NCBI GenBank assembly: GCA_050951505.1
Contig: JBMNJE010000008.1
Span: 57,417-121,416, forward strand
From: DUOA01 sp012839095
Lineage (GTDB): Bacteria > Bacillota > Clostridia > Caldicoprobacterales > DTU083
Direction: 5' to 3'
DNA length: 64,000 nt
How positions within the stretch are numbered: position 1 is the stretch's first letter; the number at the start of each line of letters is the position of its first letter. A model generated the notes under the pieces. It was not told where the DNA came from, did not search any database, and was given only the letters and a program-made list of their open reading frames with translations. Below are positions 28,330 to 37,374 of this stretch, one piece after another. The position numbers and the translations under genes were made by a program.

Positions 28330-31293
28330 TTATTGCCTGCCTCTGCACAGATAATCCCTCAGTTCCCCGCCTTCAGTCAGAGAGAACCTTCCCTTATCCA
28401 GCTTCCAGTACTGGATCTCTTCCTGGGTTTCCATCAGCATCTCCACCAGATGGGGATGACAGGTAAGCAGGAAGACCTGATGAGTCCTGCCCAGGCGGCT
28501 GATGATGGAGACAGCCTGCTTAAGATGAGCGGCGTCGAAATTCACAAAGGAGTCGTCGATTATTATGGGCAGGGCAGGCTGAATCTCCAGGATACGTCCC
28601 AGGCGCACGGCGAGAAAGACCTGATCCCTGGTGCCCCGGCTTAGTACGCTGCTGCCCTCCTGCCTGGAGCCGTCCTTAAGGACAAAGGAAAAGTCGGACA
28701 AATCATCGCTGGGCACCATCTGCCGGTAACTGCCCCCGGTCAATTGTCTCAGTATGCTGTCGGCCTGATGCAGGAGATCATTCTTCATCCTTACCATAAA
28801 GGTGTTCCTTATCTCCCTGCACAGCCAGGCTGCCGCCTTTTGCACCGCATAGTCATAAGATACCTGGTAGAGGCCGCTGCGGCCCTGTTCAATCATTTCA
28901 TGGGCCTTCTCCAGCTCATCGGTCAGACTCAGCCGGTCCAGGGCCGCCTTTGCTTTCCGGATTTCTTCCCTGCAGGCTTCCAACTGATCCTCTGCATTAC
29001 GGATTTCATCCAGCAGCTCCGCATATTCCCTCTCCAGGGATTCGTAAGAAGGATATTGACTGAAAAAGGGCAGTATATACTCCAGCATGGAACGGTTCCC
29101 ATCCTGCAGACCCTGCTCTTCCTTTTCCAAAATGAGAGTAACTGCATTTCTTATTCGCTGGGTACCGGCGGCTCTTTCCAGACTCTGGTGGCAGCTGCTG
29201 CGTTTTCTGCTAAGTTCAAGATACTCCTCACGGCTGTCGCACAGGTTCAGGTAAGCTTCAACCTCTTCATCCGTATTATTGTCTGCAGATTCCTCCAAAA
29301 AAATCGTCTCTGCAGATCCGGCATCGACCGCCCTGCCTTCTTCCCTGCCCATCAGCCGGAACATGCGGGCTTCGGCATCCCTTATTTCAGAGGACAGCTG
29401 CTGCAATGAAACAGCCTTATCCTTAAGTTTAACCCATTTGCTGAGCTCTGTCTGAAGATCCATCCACTGCCTCTGATTGGGCATCACGGTATCATTATCG
29501 TACAGTTCCCGGTCTGCTTCTGTATCAGAACTCATCCTTTTAAGAGCAGACAGAACACCATGAATTTCATTCATCCGAACCTTAAAGCTGCGGGAAAGCT
29601 GCCCCGCTTCCTTTTCTTCCCCGGCCAGCCTTCTGATACTCTCCTGTATGCCAGACAAGGTACTATAATAGTTCAGGATTCCATCGGGGGAAACGGCCCC
29701 ATCAATTTCCAGCCTTTGGCGAATCTCGTTCAGATAAGCTGCTGCCTTTTTCCATTCCGAAACCAGATCTTCCCTGTTTTTTTCATTTGCATTTTGGGCT
29801 TCCTGAATGGCCTTCCGTTCGATTAAGAGCTCCTGCATGCGCAGGGTTGCATCCTTTTTGCCCAGCCCCCTGAAAAGCACAACCAGGGCTGAACCCAGAG
29901 TTCCGAAAAGACCCAGGTACAGGCCTGCAGCCGGGTGGAGAATGGCCAGAGCCAGCCCAAGCAGAGCGGAAATAACAAATAAGCCTGTATAAAGCTTAAG
30001 CCCCTGTGCCCCGGAGACGGATGCCTGCTCCCACTGATCGATCTGGACATTGATTCTCTTTATCTTTTCAGAACTCTCATCCAGGCAGGTGTCCAGCTGC
30101 TTAAGCTCCTGCTCCAGTGCCTTAAATCGGGATACCTCATCCGTCAGCCTGTTTTCCTCCAGCATGTTCAGGGGAAGGGCTTCTATCCGGCTCATATCCC
30201 CTTCCGTCCAGGCGGCGTTCAGCCGGTTCATCCTTACCAGAATCTGATTCCTGTCTTCATTCAGGCGATTCTGAAAGGCAGCCAGATTATTCCACTGCTC
30301 TTCCAGGCCGGACATGCGGACGGAAAAGTCCTGCAGCTCGTCCCGGTACTGAAGCAGCAGTGGCAGGGTATAAAGGGCCCTCTCCCTGCTTCCCAGGCTT
30401 AGGATCAGGTCATCAAGCTCTTCCTGCCACTTTTTTTTAAGGTCCCGCCAGGATTCACGCTTTTCCTCCACCAGCCTGCGGTTTTCCGGTCTGAGCCGGT
30501 CCGGTACCACTTCACCGGCATGATTTTCCAAAGCATGATCAAGAGCAGTCATTTCCTCCCACAGTTCATAATGGCTTTTGACCGTCTCCAGAATATCATG
30601 GCGGGCTTTTATCCTTTCCAGATAAGCATCGAGGGCCTTTTTATCTTCCTGCAGCTGAGACAAGGATTGCTGCATCTCATGATATTCCTCCACCTGGGCC
30701 AATGCCTTCCTTTTTCTGCCTATGCCTTCGTTTATCCGCTCCATATGGGGTTTAAAGGCCCTGTTTGTAAGCCTGCCGGTGGTACCGCCCAGATCACCTG
30801 CAGCCTTGGAAAAGGCCGCTTCCAGCTTTGGTATGTTTGCAATATCAGCCAGGCCTGCACCCAGGAGAGCAGACTGCAGCTTTTCCATCTCACCCCTGGA
30901 AACTCCCTCGGGTATCCGGGCCAGCTGATTCAGGCTGATTGTAAAGAGATTGCGGTAGGTGAAACCGTCCACATGATAAAGCTCATGAACCGGAATCTTC
31001 CGGCCGTCGGCAGCAGCGGTGCATACCGGTTCAGCGTGACCCTGCAGCCAGATATGATAAAGGGTATCGGTTACCTCGTCCAGGATATCCGCCTCTGCCC
31101 GGTAAAGGACATTGGCAGGCGGTATGGAGCCATCGGAGGGGATTCCGTAACCCAGGCAGCGCAGCAGCTGCATGAGGGTGCTCTTCCCGGCCCGATTCCA
31201 GCCGCCGACAAGAACCAGGCCGGAATGCAGGTCATCCAGAGTCTGGTTGCGAATAATCCCGTAATCTCCTATATGGAGACGCCTTAAGCGCAT
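28330..31293 (-). CDS. yhaN: SbcC/Rad50-like AAA ATPase YhaN
   Basis: 987 residues. The N-terminal Walker A is VGGWNRAGKSTLMQLLRC, where GGWN replaces the more usual G.NE. Long coiled coils fill about 170-400 and 480-850, interrupted by a hydrophobic hairpin (LYTGLFVISALLGLALAIL, then LYLGLFGTLGSALVVLF, about 428-465), which suggests membrane association. The C-terminal ABC signature is SVLSRGTRDQVFLAVRLG and Walker B is ALPIIIDDSFVNFD. It should form an Mre11-Rad50-like complex with the YhaO nuclease. Its ATG overlaps the yhaO stop (TAATG), so the two are translationally coupled. Confidence 0.92.
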   Translation of the reverse strand: MRLRRLHIGDYGIIRNQTLDDLHSGLVLVGGWNRAGKSTLMQLLRCLGYGIPSDGSIPPANVLYRAEADILDEVTDTLYHIWLQGHAEPVCTAAADGRKIPVHELYHVDGFTYRNLFTISLNQLARIPEGVSRGEMEKLQSALLGAGLADIANIPKLEAAFSKAAGDLGGTTGRLTNRAFKPHMERINEGIGRKRKALAQVEEYHEMQQSLSQLQEDKKALDAYLERIKARHDILETVKSHYELWEEMTALDHALENHAGEVVPDRLRPENRRLVEEKRESWRDLKKKWQEELDDLILSLGSRERALYTLPLLLQYRDELQDFSVRMSGLEEQWNNLAAFQNRLNEDRNQILVRMNRLNAAWTEGDMSRIEALPLNMLEENRLTDEVSRFKALEQELKQLDTCLDESSEKIKRINVQIDQWEQASVSGAQGLKLYTGLFVISALLGLALAILHPAAGLYLGLFGTLGSALVVLFRGLGKKDATLRMQELLIERKAIQEAQNANEKNREDLVSEWKKAAAYLNEIRQRLEIDGAVSPDGILNYYSTLSGIQESIRRLAGEEKEAGQLSRSFKVRMNEIHGVLSALKRMSSDTEADRELYDNDTVMPNQRQWMDLQTELSKWVKLKDKAVSLQQLSSEIRDAEARMFRLMGREEGRAVDAGSAETIFLEESADNNTDEEVEAYLNLCDSREEYLELSRKRSSCHQSLERAAGTQRIRNAVTLILEKEEQGLQDGNRSMLEYILPFFSQYPSYESLEREYAELLDEIRNAEDQLEACREEIRKAKAALDRLSLTDELEKAHEMIEQGRSGLYQVSYDYAVQKAAAWLCREIRNTFMVRMKNDLLHQADSILRQLTGGSYRQMVPSDDLSDFSFVLKDGSRQEGSSVLSRGTRDQVFLAVRLGRILEIQPALPIIIDDSFVNFDAAHLKQAVSIISRLGRTHQVFLLTCHPHLVEMLMETQEEIQYWKLDKGRFSLTEGGELRDYLCRGRQ

Positions 31294-32627
31294 TATTCCT
31301 CTCCCCCTTCCGAAAGTCCTTCCAGGAGCAGCCTTGAGGCATCCTCAATAATATTGCCGAGGGTCTGATCATCCAGGGGAAGCCGTGCATCATTCCGATC
31401 CTCATAATCGGTATCGGGGTCCCAGGCCTGCCCCAATTGCGAAATAAACTGCTTACTGACTGAGGCATCCTGCTGAATGGAAAGTACAGTCTGATCCAGC
31501 AGTTCCCGAAGGGCAGGATGGCGCTCCAGCACTTTATCGGTAACCGGACCGGCGGTCCGGACTGTAACGGAATCGGTCCATAGGAAGGGCGTCCGGTTTC
31601 CCAGCATATCCCGCATGTACCGGCACAATTCCTGGCCGCTGCCCTGCAGATCATTTTTCAGATAGTAATGAAGAGGGCCGCGTCCGCCTATCTCCCATCT
31701 GACTATATACGCTTCCGGGACTCCGGATTCACCGGTCTCCCGGTCGGATAATTCCCGATCGGATATATTCTGTGCATGGGAAAGCATATGTTCAGCCAGC
31801 TGATCCAGACTGTCGGCCTGCTGCAGTTCAGGGCAGCCGATATCAATAAAAAGGCTCCTATATACCACAGGCGATGTTATGTGATAATCCATCCGGACTA
31901 TTTCCCTCCCGTCCACCTCAATGAGCCAGCAGCCGCCCGGATCCTGCTCACCGAAATCCCGACCCTGGGGTGAGCCCGGATAGGCTATGACAGGATGGCG
32001 GTTTCGGATAAGCTGAGGCTTGTGGATATGCCCCAGGGCCCAGTAATCGAAGTCGGGGCATTCTGCCAGCTCAGCCGCTGAAGAAGGAATATAGCTGCTT
32101 TTGCCGGACTCCAGCTGGGTGTGCAGCATGGCTATGCGGAAAATATCCCCTTCAGGTTTGGGATAATTCAGGTGCAGGGGGGACTTTTCCCATTTGTCCC
32201 GGTAGGACTGCCCCGCCACGGCAGCTATGTTTCTGCCCTCTTCATCACTTATGTAAATGATTTCAGGCCTGTCTGCCGAAAAAAGGTGCACCTGCTGCGG
32301 GAGTGCAAAGAGTTCCTGGTATTCGCGGACAGGATCGTGATTCCCGGCTGTGACAAAGGTGAGAATACCCTCATCCGCCAGCCTTTTGCACCAATCGGCA
32401 AAGAAGCGGTTGGCTCGTACGGATCGGGCTTCTCTGTCGTATAAGTCTCCGGAGATGAGAAGAAACCTTGCCTTGTTTTGGATGGCAAGGCGGCATATGT
32501 TTTCAAAAGCCCGGTAAGTGGCCTCCCGGCATAATTCCTGCAGCCCGGGCAGGCTCTCTGCACCGTCTGCATGCAGGAAGCTGCCCAGATGAATGTCAGC
32601 AGTATGTACAAACTTGAATCTACCCAT
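31293..32627 (-). CDS. yhaO: SbcD/Mre11-like DNA repair exonuclease YhaO
   Basis: 444 residues. Calcineurin-like phosphoesterase motifs appear in order: VHTADIHLGS, ISGDLYDRE, VTAGNHDPV, MLHTQLE and WALGHIHKPQ, so the two-metal centre is complete. The C-terminal part is variable, as in the family, and would bind the YhaN coiled coils. It is the nuclease subunit of the predicted YhaNO complex. ATG follows GTGAGGTAG. Confidence 0.94.
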   Translation of the reverse strand: MGRFKFVHTADIHLGSFLHADGAESLPGLQELCREATYRAFENICRLAIQNKARFLLISGDLYDREARSVRANRFFADWCKRLADEGILTFVTAGNHDPVREYQELFALPQQVHLFSADRPEIIYISDEEGRNIAAVAGQSYRDKWEKSPLHLNYPKPEGDIFRIAMLHTQLESGKSSYIPSSAAELAECPDFDYWALGHIHKPQLIRNRHPVIAYPGSPQGRDFGEQDPGGCWLIEVDGREIVRMDYHITSPVVYRSLFIDIGCPELQQADSLDQLAEHMLSHAQNISDRELSDRETGESGVPEAYIVRWEIGGRGPLHYYLKNDLQGSGQELCRYMRDMLGNRTPFLWTDSVTVRTAGPVTDKVLERHPALRELLDQTVLSIQQDASVSKQFISQLGQAWDPDTDYEDRNDARLPLDDQTLGNIIEDASRLLLEGLSEGGEE

Positions 32628-32664
32628 AAAATGTCTACCTCACTTTCTGCAGTCAGAAAAAAGC

Positions 32665-33330
32665 TCAGATGAGACCCCTGTCGGCAAAGCTGAAATAGTC
32701 GTTTCCGGCAACAATGATGTGGTCAACAACCCGGACGGAAATGGCCTCACAGGCAGCGCAGATCTTTGCCGTGGCATCCAAATCGGCAGCGGAAGGCTGG
32801 AGGCTGCCGCCCGGGTGGTTGTGGGCCAGGATCATGGCGGCTGCCTTATGGCGCAGGGCTGCCTCCACTATATGCCGGGGATAGACAGGCGCTGAATCGA
32901 TGGTGCCTTCATGAACAAGGGCTGCATGATTCACCCTGTTCTGCGAATCCAGACAGATTGCATAGAAGACCTCATATTGGCGGCCGTAAAAGAGGGTTTT
33001 GGCATACTCCCCTGCCTTTGCTGAGCTGTTCAGCTGGGCCTTCTTTTTCCATTTGTCGTTTAAATACAGGCGGCACAGGTCCGGTATCAGAGATAGGAGC
33101 AGGGCGGTATTTCGGCTTATGCCTTTCACCTTTGTCAGGTCTTCATAGCCTGCTTCAAGCACTCCGGACAAGGAGCCGTAGCGCTTAATCAGTTCATGGG
33201 CAAGAGGGTTGGTGTCTTTTCTGGGAATGGAATAGAATAAGAGGAGTTCCAGTATCTGATGCTGATTGAAGTTGTCCAGACCTTCGGACAGAAAACGATT
33301 CTTCATTCTCTCTCTGTGGCCTTCGTGCAT
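32665..33330 (-). CDS. radC: RadC/JAB-domain protein
   Basis: 221 residues from an ATG at 33330, chosen because CAGGAGG precedes it and MHEGHRERMKNRFL is the usual RadC start; a further upstream ATG (33405) has a poor site. A helix-hairpin-helix region (HQILELLLFYSIPRKDTNPL, then GYEDLTKVKGISRNTA) is followed by the JAB/MPN metalloprotease-like domain with MILAHNHPGGSLQPSAAD. The JAMM ligands (His, His, Asp) are present; the common HNHPSG is HNHPGG here. The biochemical role of RadC is unsettled. It lies 37 bases upstream of yhaO. Confidence 0.93.
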   Translation of the reverse strand: MHEGHRERMKNRFLSEGLDNFNQHQILELLLFYSIPRKDTNPLAHELIKRYGSLSGVLEAGYEDLTKVKGISRNTALLLSLIPDLCRLYLNDKWKKKAQLNSSAKAGEYAKTLFYGRQYEVFYAICLDSQNRVNHAALVHEGTIDSAPVYPRHIVEAALRHKAAAMILAHNHPGGSLQPSAADLDATAKICAACEAISVRVVDHIIVAGNDYFSFADRGLI

Positions 33331-33477
33331 GGGAGCAGGCACCTCCTGAATCCTGTCTGATTTGAGACATGTATTGTGACTGTGCCGGGGCTTGTGCTGC
33401 GACATATATTTCTGTCTACCTTCTACAAATCACCAGGCGATTCCTGCTTATTTCCCAAATTCTCCTGAGAATCCGCC

Positions 33478-33514
33478 AAAAACAAACAACCGGCACTGCC
33501 TTGGCAATGCCGGT
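33478..33514 (-). terminator. Rho-independent terminator
   Basis: Outer arms ACCGGCA and TGCCGGT (33489-33495 and 33508-33514) plus inner TGCC/GGCA pairing give a long stem. On the minus strand it is followed by GTTTGTTTTTGG. It ends the transcript of the helix-turn-helix gene. Confidence 0.85.
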
Positions 33515-33537
33515 ATTGAAACCCGTATGCAGGACTG

Positions 33538-34458
33538 TCAGTCGCCCTGCATACAGGACTTAAGCTCCCTTATGTATTCTCGCAGCCTGGAAAGCTTATC
33601 TTCATCGGAAAGCTCTATAAATCTTCTGTTTATATCCGTCATTTCCATGAGCCTTTGATAAGCCCGCTCTGCCCTGCTGCGTTCCTCGTCCAGGCTGTTT
33701 TCCAGCAGCAGAATGCGGTTTCTGGCCTCCTGCATTTCCTCATTATGCCTTTCCAGGTGCAGTGATGCGCCCTTGCTGCCTGCGGCCAGGCTGCTAAGGT
33801 CCCGCAGCCCCTTAAGCAGATCCTTAAGAGATGAGATACCAATCTGCTGCATGTTGGCAGCAAGTTGGCTGACCCAGTCCACCAGCTGTCCGCTGCTGTC
33901 TGCCCCGGCCCTGCTCACGGGCCTTCTGCCTGCATTGGACATACGCCTTCGGGTATAGGGGTTATAGCAGGCAATTCCTTCAGCTTCTATCTCTTTAATC
34001 AGATTGGTCACATACTCCGGTTCCCGGGCTATAACACTGCGGTACTTGTTCTGAAACCTTATCAGCATTCTCTTGTTGCCTTTTCCCAGCCGTGCCGCAC
34101 ATCCCCTGACCGATTCGCCCCGGGCCTGGGCAATGAGCATTTCCCGCATCAGGGTCCTGGTTTCATCCGGGGTAAAAGGTGTGCCTATGGCACTTTCGTC
34201 CTGAAATCCTTCCCCTGTATACTCCGTACTTTTCCTTACCTTCTGCTCATTTGCATGGATATACCGGTAGTAATAATTACGGATGGTATTGGATTTGAGA
34301 CCTGAACGCCGGGCGATCTCTTCAAAAGCCCGGATGATGGGAATATTGCTTTCCCTTGCCTTTCCAACTTCCTCTTTCATTATGGATAAAAGCTCCGGCT
34401 GCAGTTCCTGTTTTTCAGCCGCTGTTGTATCCTGACTGAGGGCTTGTTCCTTGGCCAT
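33538..34458 (-). CDS. Unrecognised helix-turn-helix protein with C-terminal coiled coil
   Basis: 306 residues; I do not recognise a named family. The N-terminus has a helix-turn-helix-like stretch, AFEEIARRSGLKSNTIRNYY. A second helical unit, PFTPDETRTLMREMLIAQAR, then GESVRGCAARLGKGNKRMLI, looks Myb- or SANT-like. The layout (two helical DNA-binding units, a basic spacer RRMSNAGRRPVSRAG, then a coiled coil from about 235 to 275) distantly recalls the sporulation regulator RsfA, but I cannot show homology. It has AAAGGGAGG before its ATG and its own terminator. A DNA-binding regulatory or nucleoid role is inferred. Confidence 0.7.
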   Translation of the reverse strand: MAKEQALSQDTTAAEKQELQPELLSIMKEEVGKARESNIPIIRAFEEIARRSGLKSNTIRNYYYRYIHANEQKVRKSTEYTGEGFQDESAIGTPFTPDETRTLMREMLIAQARGESVRGCAARLGKGNKRMLIRFQNKYRSVIAREPEYVTNLIKEIEAEGIACYNPYTRRRMSNAGRRPVSRAGADSSGQLVDWVSQLAANMQQIGISSLKDLLKGLRDLSSLAAGSKGASLHLERHNEEMQEARNRILLLENSLDEERSRAERAYQRLMEMTDINRRFIELSDEDKLSRLREYIRELKSCMQGD

Positions 34459-34583
34459 ATCTTGCTTCCTCCCTTTGAATGTTTTTCCATAATATGCTAT
34501 GTATATTATTCTCAGGAAGGAATAAGTTTATTCTTCATATATGAAATATTATGGCAAAATATATGACTTAATGAAATATATGG

Positions 34584-35144
34584 TTAGAGAAAAGGGCGGA
34601 CAGCCTCGCGAAGAGCGGCCCTGGCCCTGCTGATATGGGATTTGACAGTTCCCAGGGGCAGACTTAAAATTTCAGCAATTTCTTCATAACTGTGATTCTG
34701 TATGTCTCTCAAAACTATTACGGTGCGATAAGCAGGTTTCAGACGGCTGATGCATTCAAGCAGGCGTTCCTGCTCTTCCCTGCGTATGATCTCTTCCTCC
34801 GGCGAAGGGCTTTCAGCAGGCAGTTCCATTTCCCTCTCGTCATCCGCTCCCCTGGGCTGAGAGATGGAAATGGATACAGCCTTGGTTCTTCGATACTGAT
34901 CTATACATACATTATGAGCGATACGATAGATCCAGGTTGACAAGCGGCTCTTTCCCCTGAACTTATTCAGGTTCCTGTATACCCGGACAAAAACCTCCTG
35001 AGTCAGATCCTCCGCATCCTCACGACTGTTGGTCATACGCAGGCAGTAATTGTAGATTTTTTTTTCGTAGAGTCCTATCAGCTCTTCAAAAGCCGACAGG
35101 CTGCCTGCTCTGGCTTCTTCCAAAAGCCGTGCTTCATCACTCAT
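34584..35144 (-). CDS. ECF (group 4) RNA polymerase sigma factor
   Basis: 186 residues. Region 2 is LIGLYEKKIYNYCLRMTNSR then EDAEDLTQEVFVRVYRNLNK, with STWIYRIAHNVCIDQYRR for -10 melting. A short acidic linker follows. Region 4 is LKPAYRTVIVLRDIQNHSYE then EIAEILSLPLGTVKSHISRA. It resembles SigW-type envelope-stress sigma factors. It starts 50 bases after the large surface-protein gene in the same direction, with GGGGGAGG before the ATG. No zinc-finger anti-sigma gene is next to it, which is unusual for this group. Confidence 0.95.
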   Translation of the reverse strand: MSDEARLLEEARAGSLSAFEELIGLYEKKIYNYCLRMTNSREDAEDLTQEVFVRVYRNLNKFRGKSRLSTWIYRIAHNVCIDQYRRTKAVSISISQPRGADDEREMELPAESPSPEEEIIRREEQERLLECISRLKPAYRTVIVLRDIQNHSYEEIAEILSLPLGTVKSHISRARAALREAVRPFL

Positions 35145-35193
35145 GATCCTCCCCCTACATACATCCTGCTTCTTCCGAACCTTTATATGCCTT

Positions 35194-37059
35194 CTATTTT
35201 TCTCGGGATGTCTGTTTCTTTCTTCGGAAGGGCAGCCTGAATGAGTCTCTCAAGGTGTATACCAGGACACCTATTACCAGTACGCAAAGCAGAATGACAA
35301 TTATCAGTACAACCCGAAGGACGCTGAATTTTCCGGACAGGCCGCCTGCGGCTATCTCTATGGTCAGAGGCTGGCTTTTGACGGTAAATTTCTGCTGATT
35401 GGGCCCCAGCCCGGTGGCTTCCACTACAAAGGTTTCGGTCTCCTCTATCCGGATGGAAGGAATGGCGATGACCTTTTCCTCCCCGGGCTCCAGTGCCGAC
35501 ATGCTGTCTATTATCATATCCCGATCCATCAGGGTGAATATCAGGTTATACAAGGGTTCACTGCCGATGTTCTTTACAATGCATTCCATCTCCACCGTAC
35601 CAGGCCTGCTCAGGGAATCCTTATCGGCCTTCAGTATTATGGACAGCATCTGCTCAGGGCTTTCCTCTTCATCACTCGATTCGCCGACGACAAACTCCAT
35701 TTCGGAAGTCTCATAGATGTATTCCTTGTCGGTTTCCGCATCCCTGGCCTTAAGAAGAGCTGTACTGTAGGCGCTTTCCTCCAGCACCAGCTCCTTGCTG
35801 AACTCCGCTTCGCCGCCTGCGGGAATCAGGTCCAGCCCGGTAATTTCTCCGAATGCCGATTCCTCTATCTTTACGTCCAGCAAATCAACATTTCCGGTAT
35901 TGCGAACCACATATTCAAGAGTAAAGGGTTCCCCTGCCTTAATGCTGCCTGAGACGCTGCGCTCTATTTCAACCTGGGGCACCAGCTTTTCCAGCCTTGC
36001 TGTCCAGGTGTTCTTAATAAGCTGATTGCTGTTCTCCACCCTGGCCTGAACCATTAAATCATAATCGGCATCAGGCCTGATGCTGCCCTTATAGGAGGCG
36101 GTTACTTCATCGCCGGGCTTCAGGCTGTCATGGGTATGAAACTCATTTCCGGCCCAGTCCAGGAACTTAAGATCATTCAGAGTGGTATTACCTGTGTTTT
36201 TGGCGGTCAGCTGGAATTCCACCGAGGTCTCACCGGGAATCTTGCTCTTATCCGTTTTGCCTGTAAGCTCCAGTGAGGAAACCGGTTCTTCATCCCTTAC
36301 ATTAAGCTCCAGATTTGTTTTTACACGATGCTGAAGCGGCGAATCCATTATATCCATGGGGTCGCTGTATAGTATAAGGAGATTTCCCAGGGTGCTTTTT
36401 TGAATGGAAAGGGTTTTTTTCACTTCAGCCTTCGCACCTGGGGCAAGGACATCGATCTTTCCTATTTCCTCCTCCAGATCGCTGTCAATAACAGTCAGAT
36501 TATAGAGGGTAACATTGGCAAGGGACTCAAGCTCTACCTGCAGGTCAACCTGTTCCCCCTTGAAAACAGGGCTTTGGGGCTGGCTGGTATAGGCTGCCCT
36601 GAAGTCTACGTTTATAACATGAACATAGGTATAACCCTCTACAAAATCATCAACCTGTTCTTCCTGATTGATGGTATAAACCAGGGTATACCTGACTACG
36701 TTGGGGGTACTGCCCGGCTCCCCGCTGTAAGTATTGCCTGTCTGAATCAGTTGTTCGCCCGGCTCCAGCCTGGTCCTGCCGGTTATCTTCACGGGAACAG
36801 GCTCGCTGTCCCCCGGTCCCTGCTCAAGCAGCTCTATGATCTCTATCCCCGCCTGGCTGGTATTTTTTATCTTATATTCCACGGCATATATGCCCATGGG
36901 CGAAACAAAGGGCAGATTGCTGAATTCCCTGACCATGCCGGTCACCTTAGTGGAAACCGTCAATTCCCCTTCGGCGGAAACAATCTGACCCGGATTGAAT
37001 ATCTGCAGTGTAATAATATAGAATATGCAAAGAAAAATGCCAATAAGTCTTCTTTTCAT
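35194..37059 (-). CDS. Surface-exposed membrane protein with repeated beta domains
   Basis: 621 residues. A signal peptide (LIGIFLCIFYIITLQIFNPG) is followed by about 540 extracellular residues of CARDB-like or NEW3-like beta-sandwich repeats; the recurring text is KNTGNTTLNDLKF, RNTGNVDLLDVKIEES and KNIGSEPLYNLIFTL. A C-terminal membrane span (LRVVLIIVILLCVLVIGVLV) leads to a basic tail of about 20 residues (RLPFRRKKQTSREK), too short for an anti-sigma domain. It is the first gene of a two-gene unit with the ECF sigma factor. Function is unknown; a cell-surface sensor or scaffold is plausible. Confidence 0.8.
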   Translation of the reverse strand: MKRRLIGIFLCIFYIITLQIFNPGQIVSAEGELTVSTKVTGMVREFSNLPFVSPMGIYAVEYKIKNTSQAGIEIIELLEQGPGDSEPVPVKITGRTRLEPGEQLIQTGNTYSGEPGSTPNVVRYTLVYTINQEEQVDDFVEGYTYVHVINVDFRAAYTSQPQSPVFKGEQVDLQVELESLANVTLYNLTVIDSDLEEEIGKIDVLAPGAKAEVKKTLSIQKSTLGNLLILYSDPMDIMDSPLQHRVKTNLELNVRDEEPVSSLELTGKTDKSKIPGETSVEFQLTAKNTGNTTLNDLKFLDWAGNEFHTHDSLKPGDEVTASYKGSIRPDADYDLMVQARVENSNQLIKNTWTARLEKLVPQVEIERSVSGSIKAGEPFTLEYVVRNTGNVDLLDVKIEESAFGEITGLDLIPAGGEAEFSKELVLEESAYSTALLKARDAETDKEYIYETSEMEFVVGESSDEEESPEQMLSIILKADKDSLSRPGTVEMECIVKNIGSEPLYNLIFTLMDRDMIIDSMSALEPGEEKVIAIPSIRIEETETFVVEATGLGPNQQKFTVKSQPLTIEIAAGGLSGKFSVLRVVLIIVILLCVLVIGVLVYTLRDSFRLPFRRKKQTSREK

Positions 37060-37142
37060 TGTATTCTCCCCCAGACCTGCTTTTTTTCATAATTAAGTTT
37101 TGTATGCCATTTTGCCATAAAGCTGATGCTTATGTGCCTCTT

Positions 37143-37191
37143 ATTCACTTTTTATTCACGAATTGTGAATTTCATTCACATCATTATACCA
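37143..37191 (-). promoter_or_regulatory. Extended -10 promoter and four-copy ATTCAC operator array
   Basis: On the minus strand TGGTATAAT (37183-37191) is an extended -10. Immediately downstream the hexamer ATTCAC occurs at 37143, 37154 and 37174 on the plus strand and inverted at 37165. Two copies form the palindrome ATTCACgaattGTGAAT (37154-37170). This clustered array lies in the start region of the surface-protein/sigma transcript and looks like a repressor or activator site. It fills most of the 315-base gap between divergent genes; the rest shows nothing I recognise. Confidence 0.5.
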
Positions 37192-37374
37192 TAAGCTTGT
37201 ATCAGGAAAAAGTGCAAGAGGCGTAAAGACCGTTAATTCTTTATCACAAAACGGTAACAATAGTGTATCAAAATGATAAAAAAGACAGATCATGAGCCTG
37301 TCATGATGCTGAATGGAGAATGAATGCATGCAGGACTTCGCATACTATACTAAAAGCTTGGAAGGATGTCTTTT

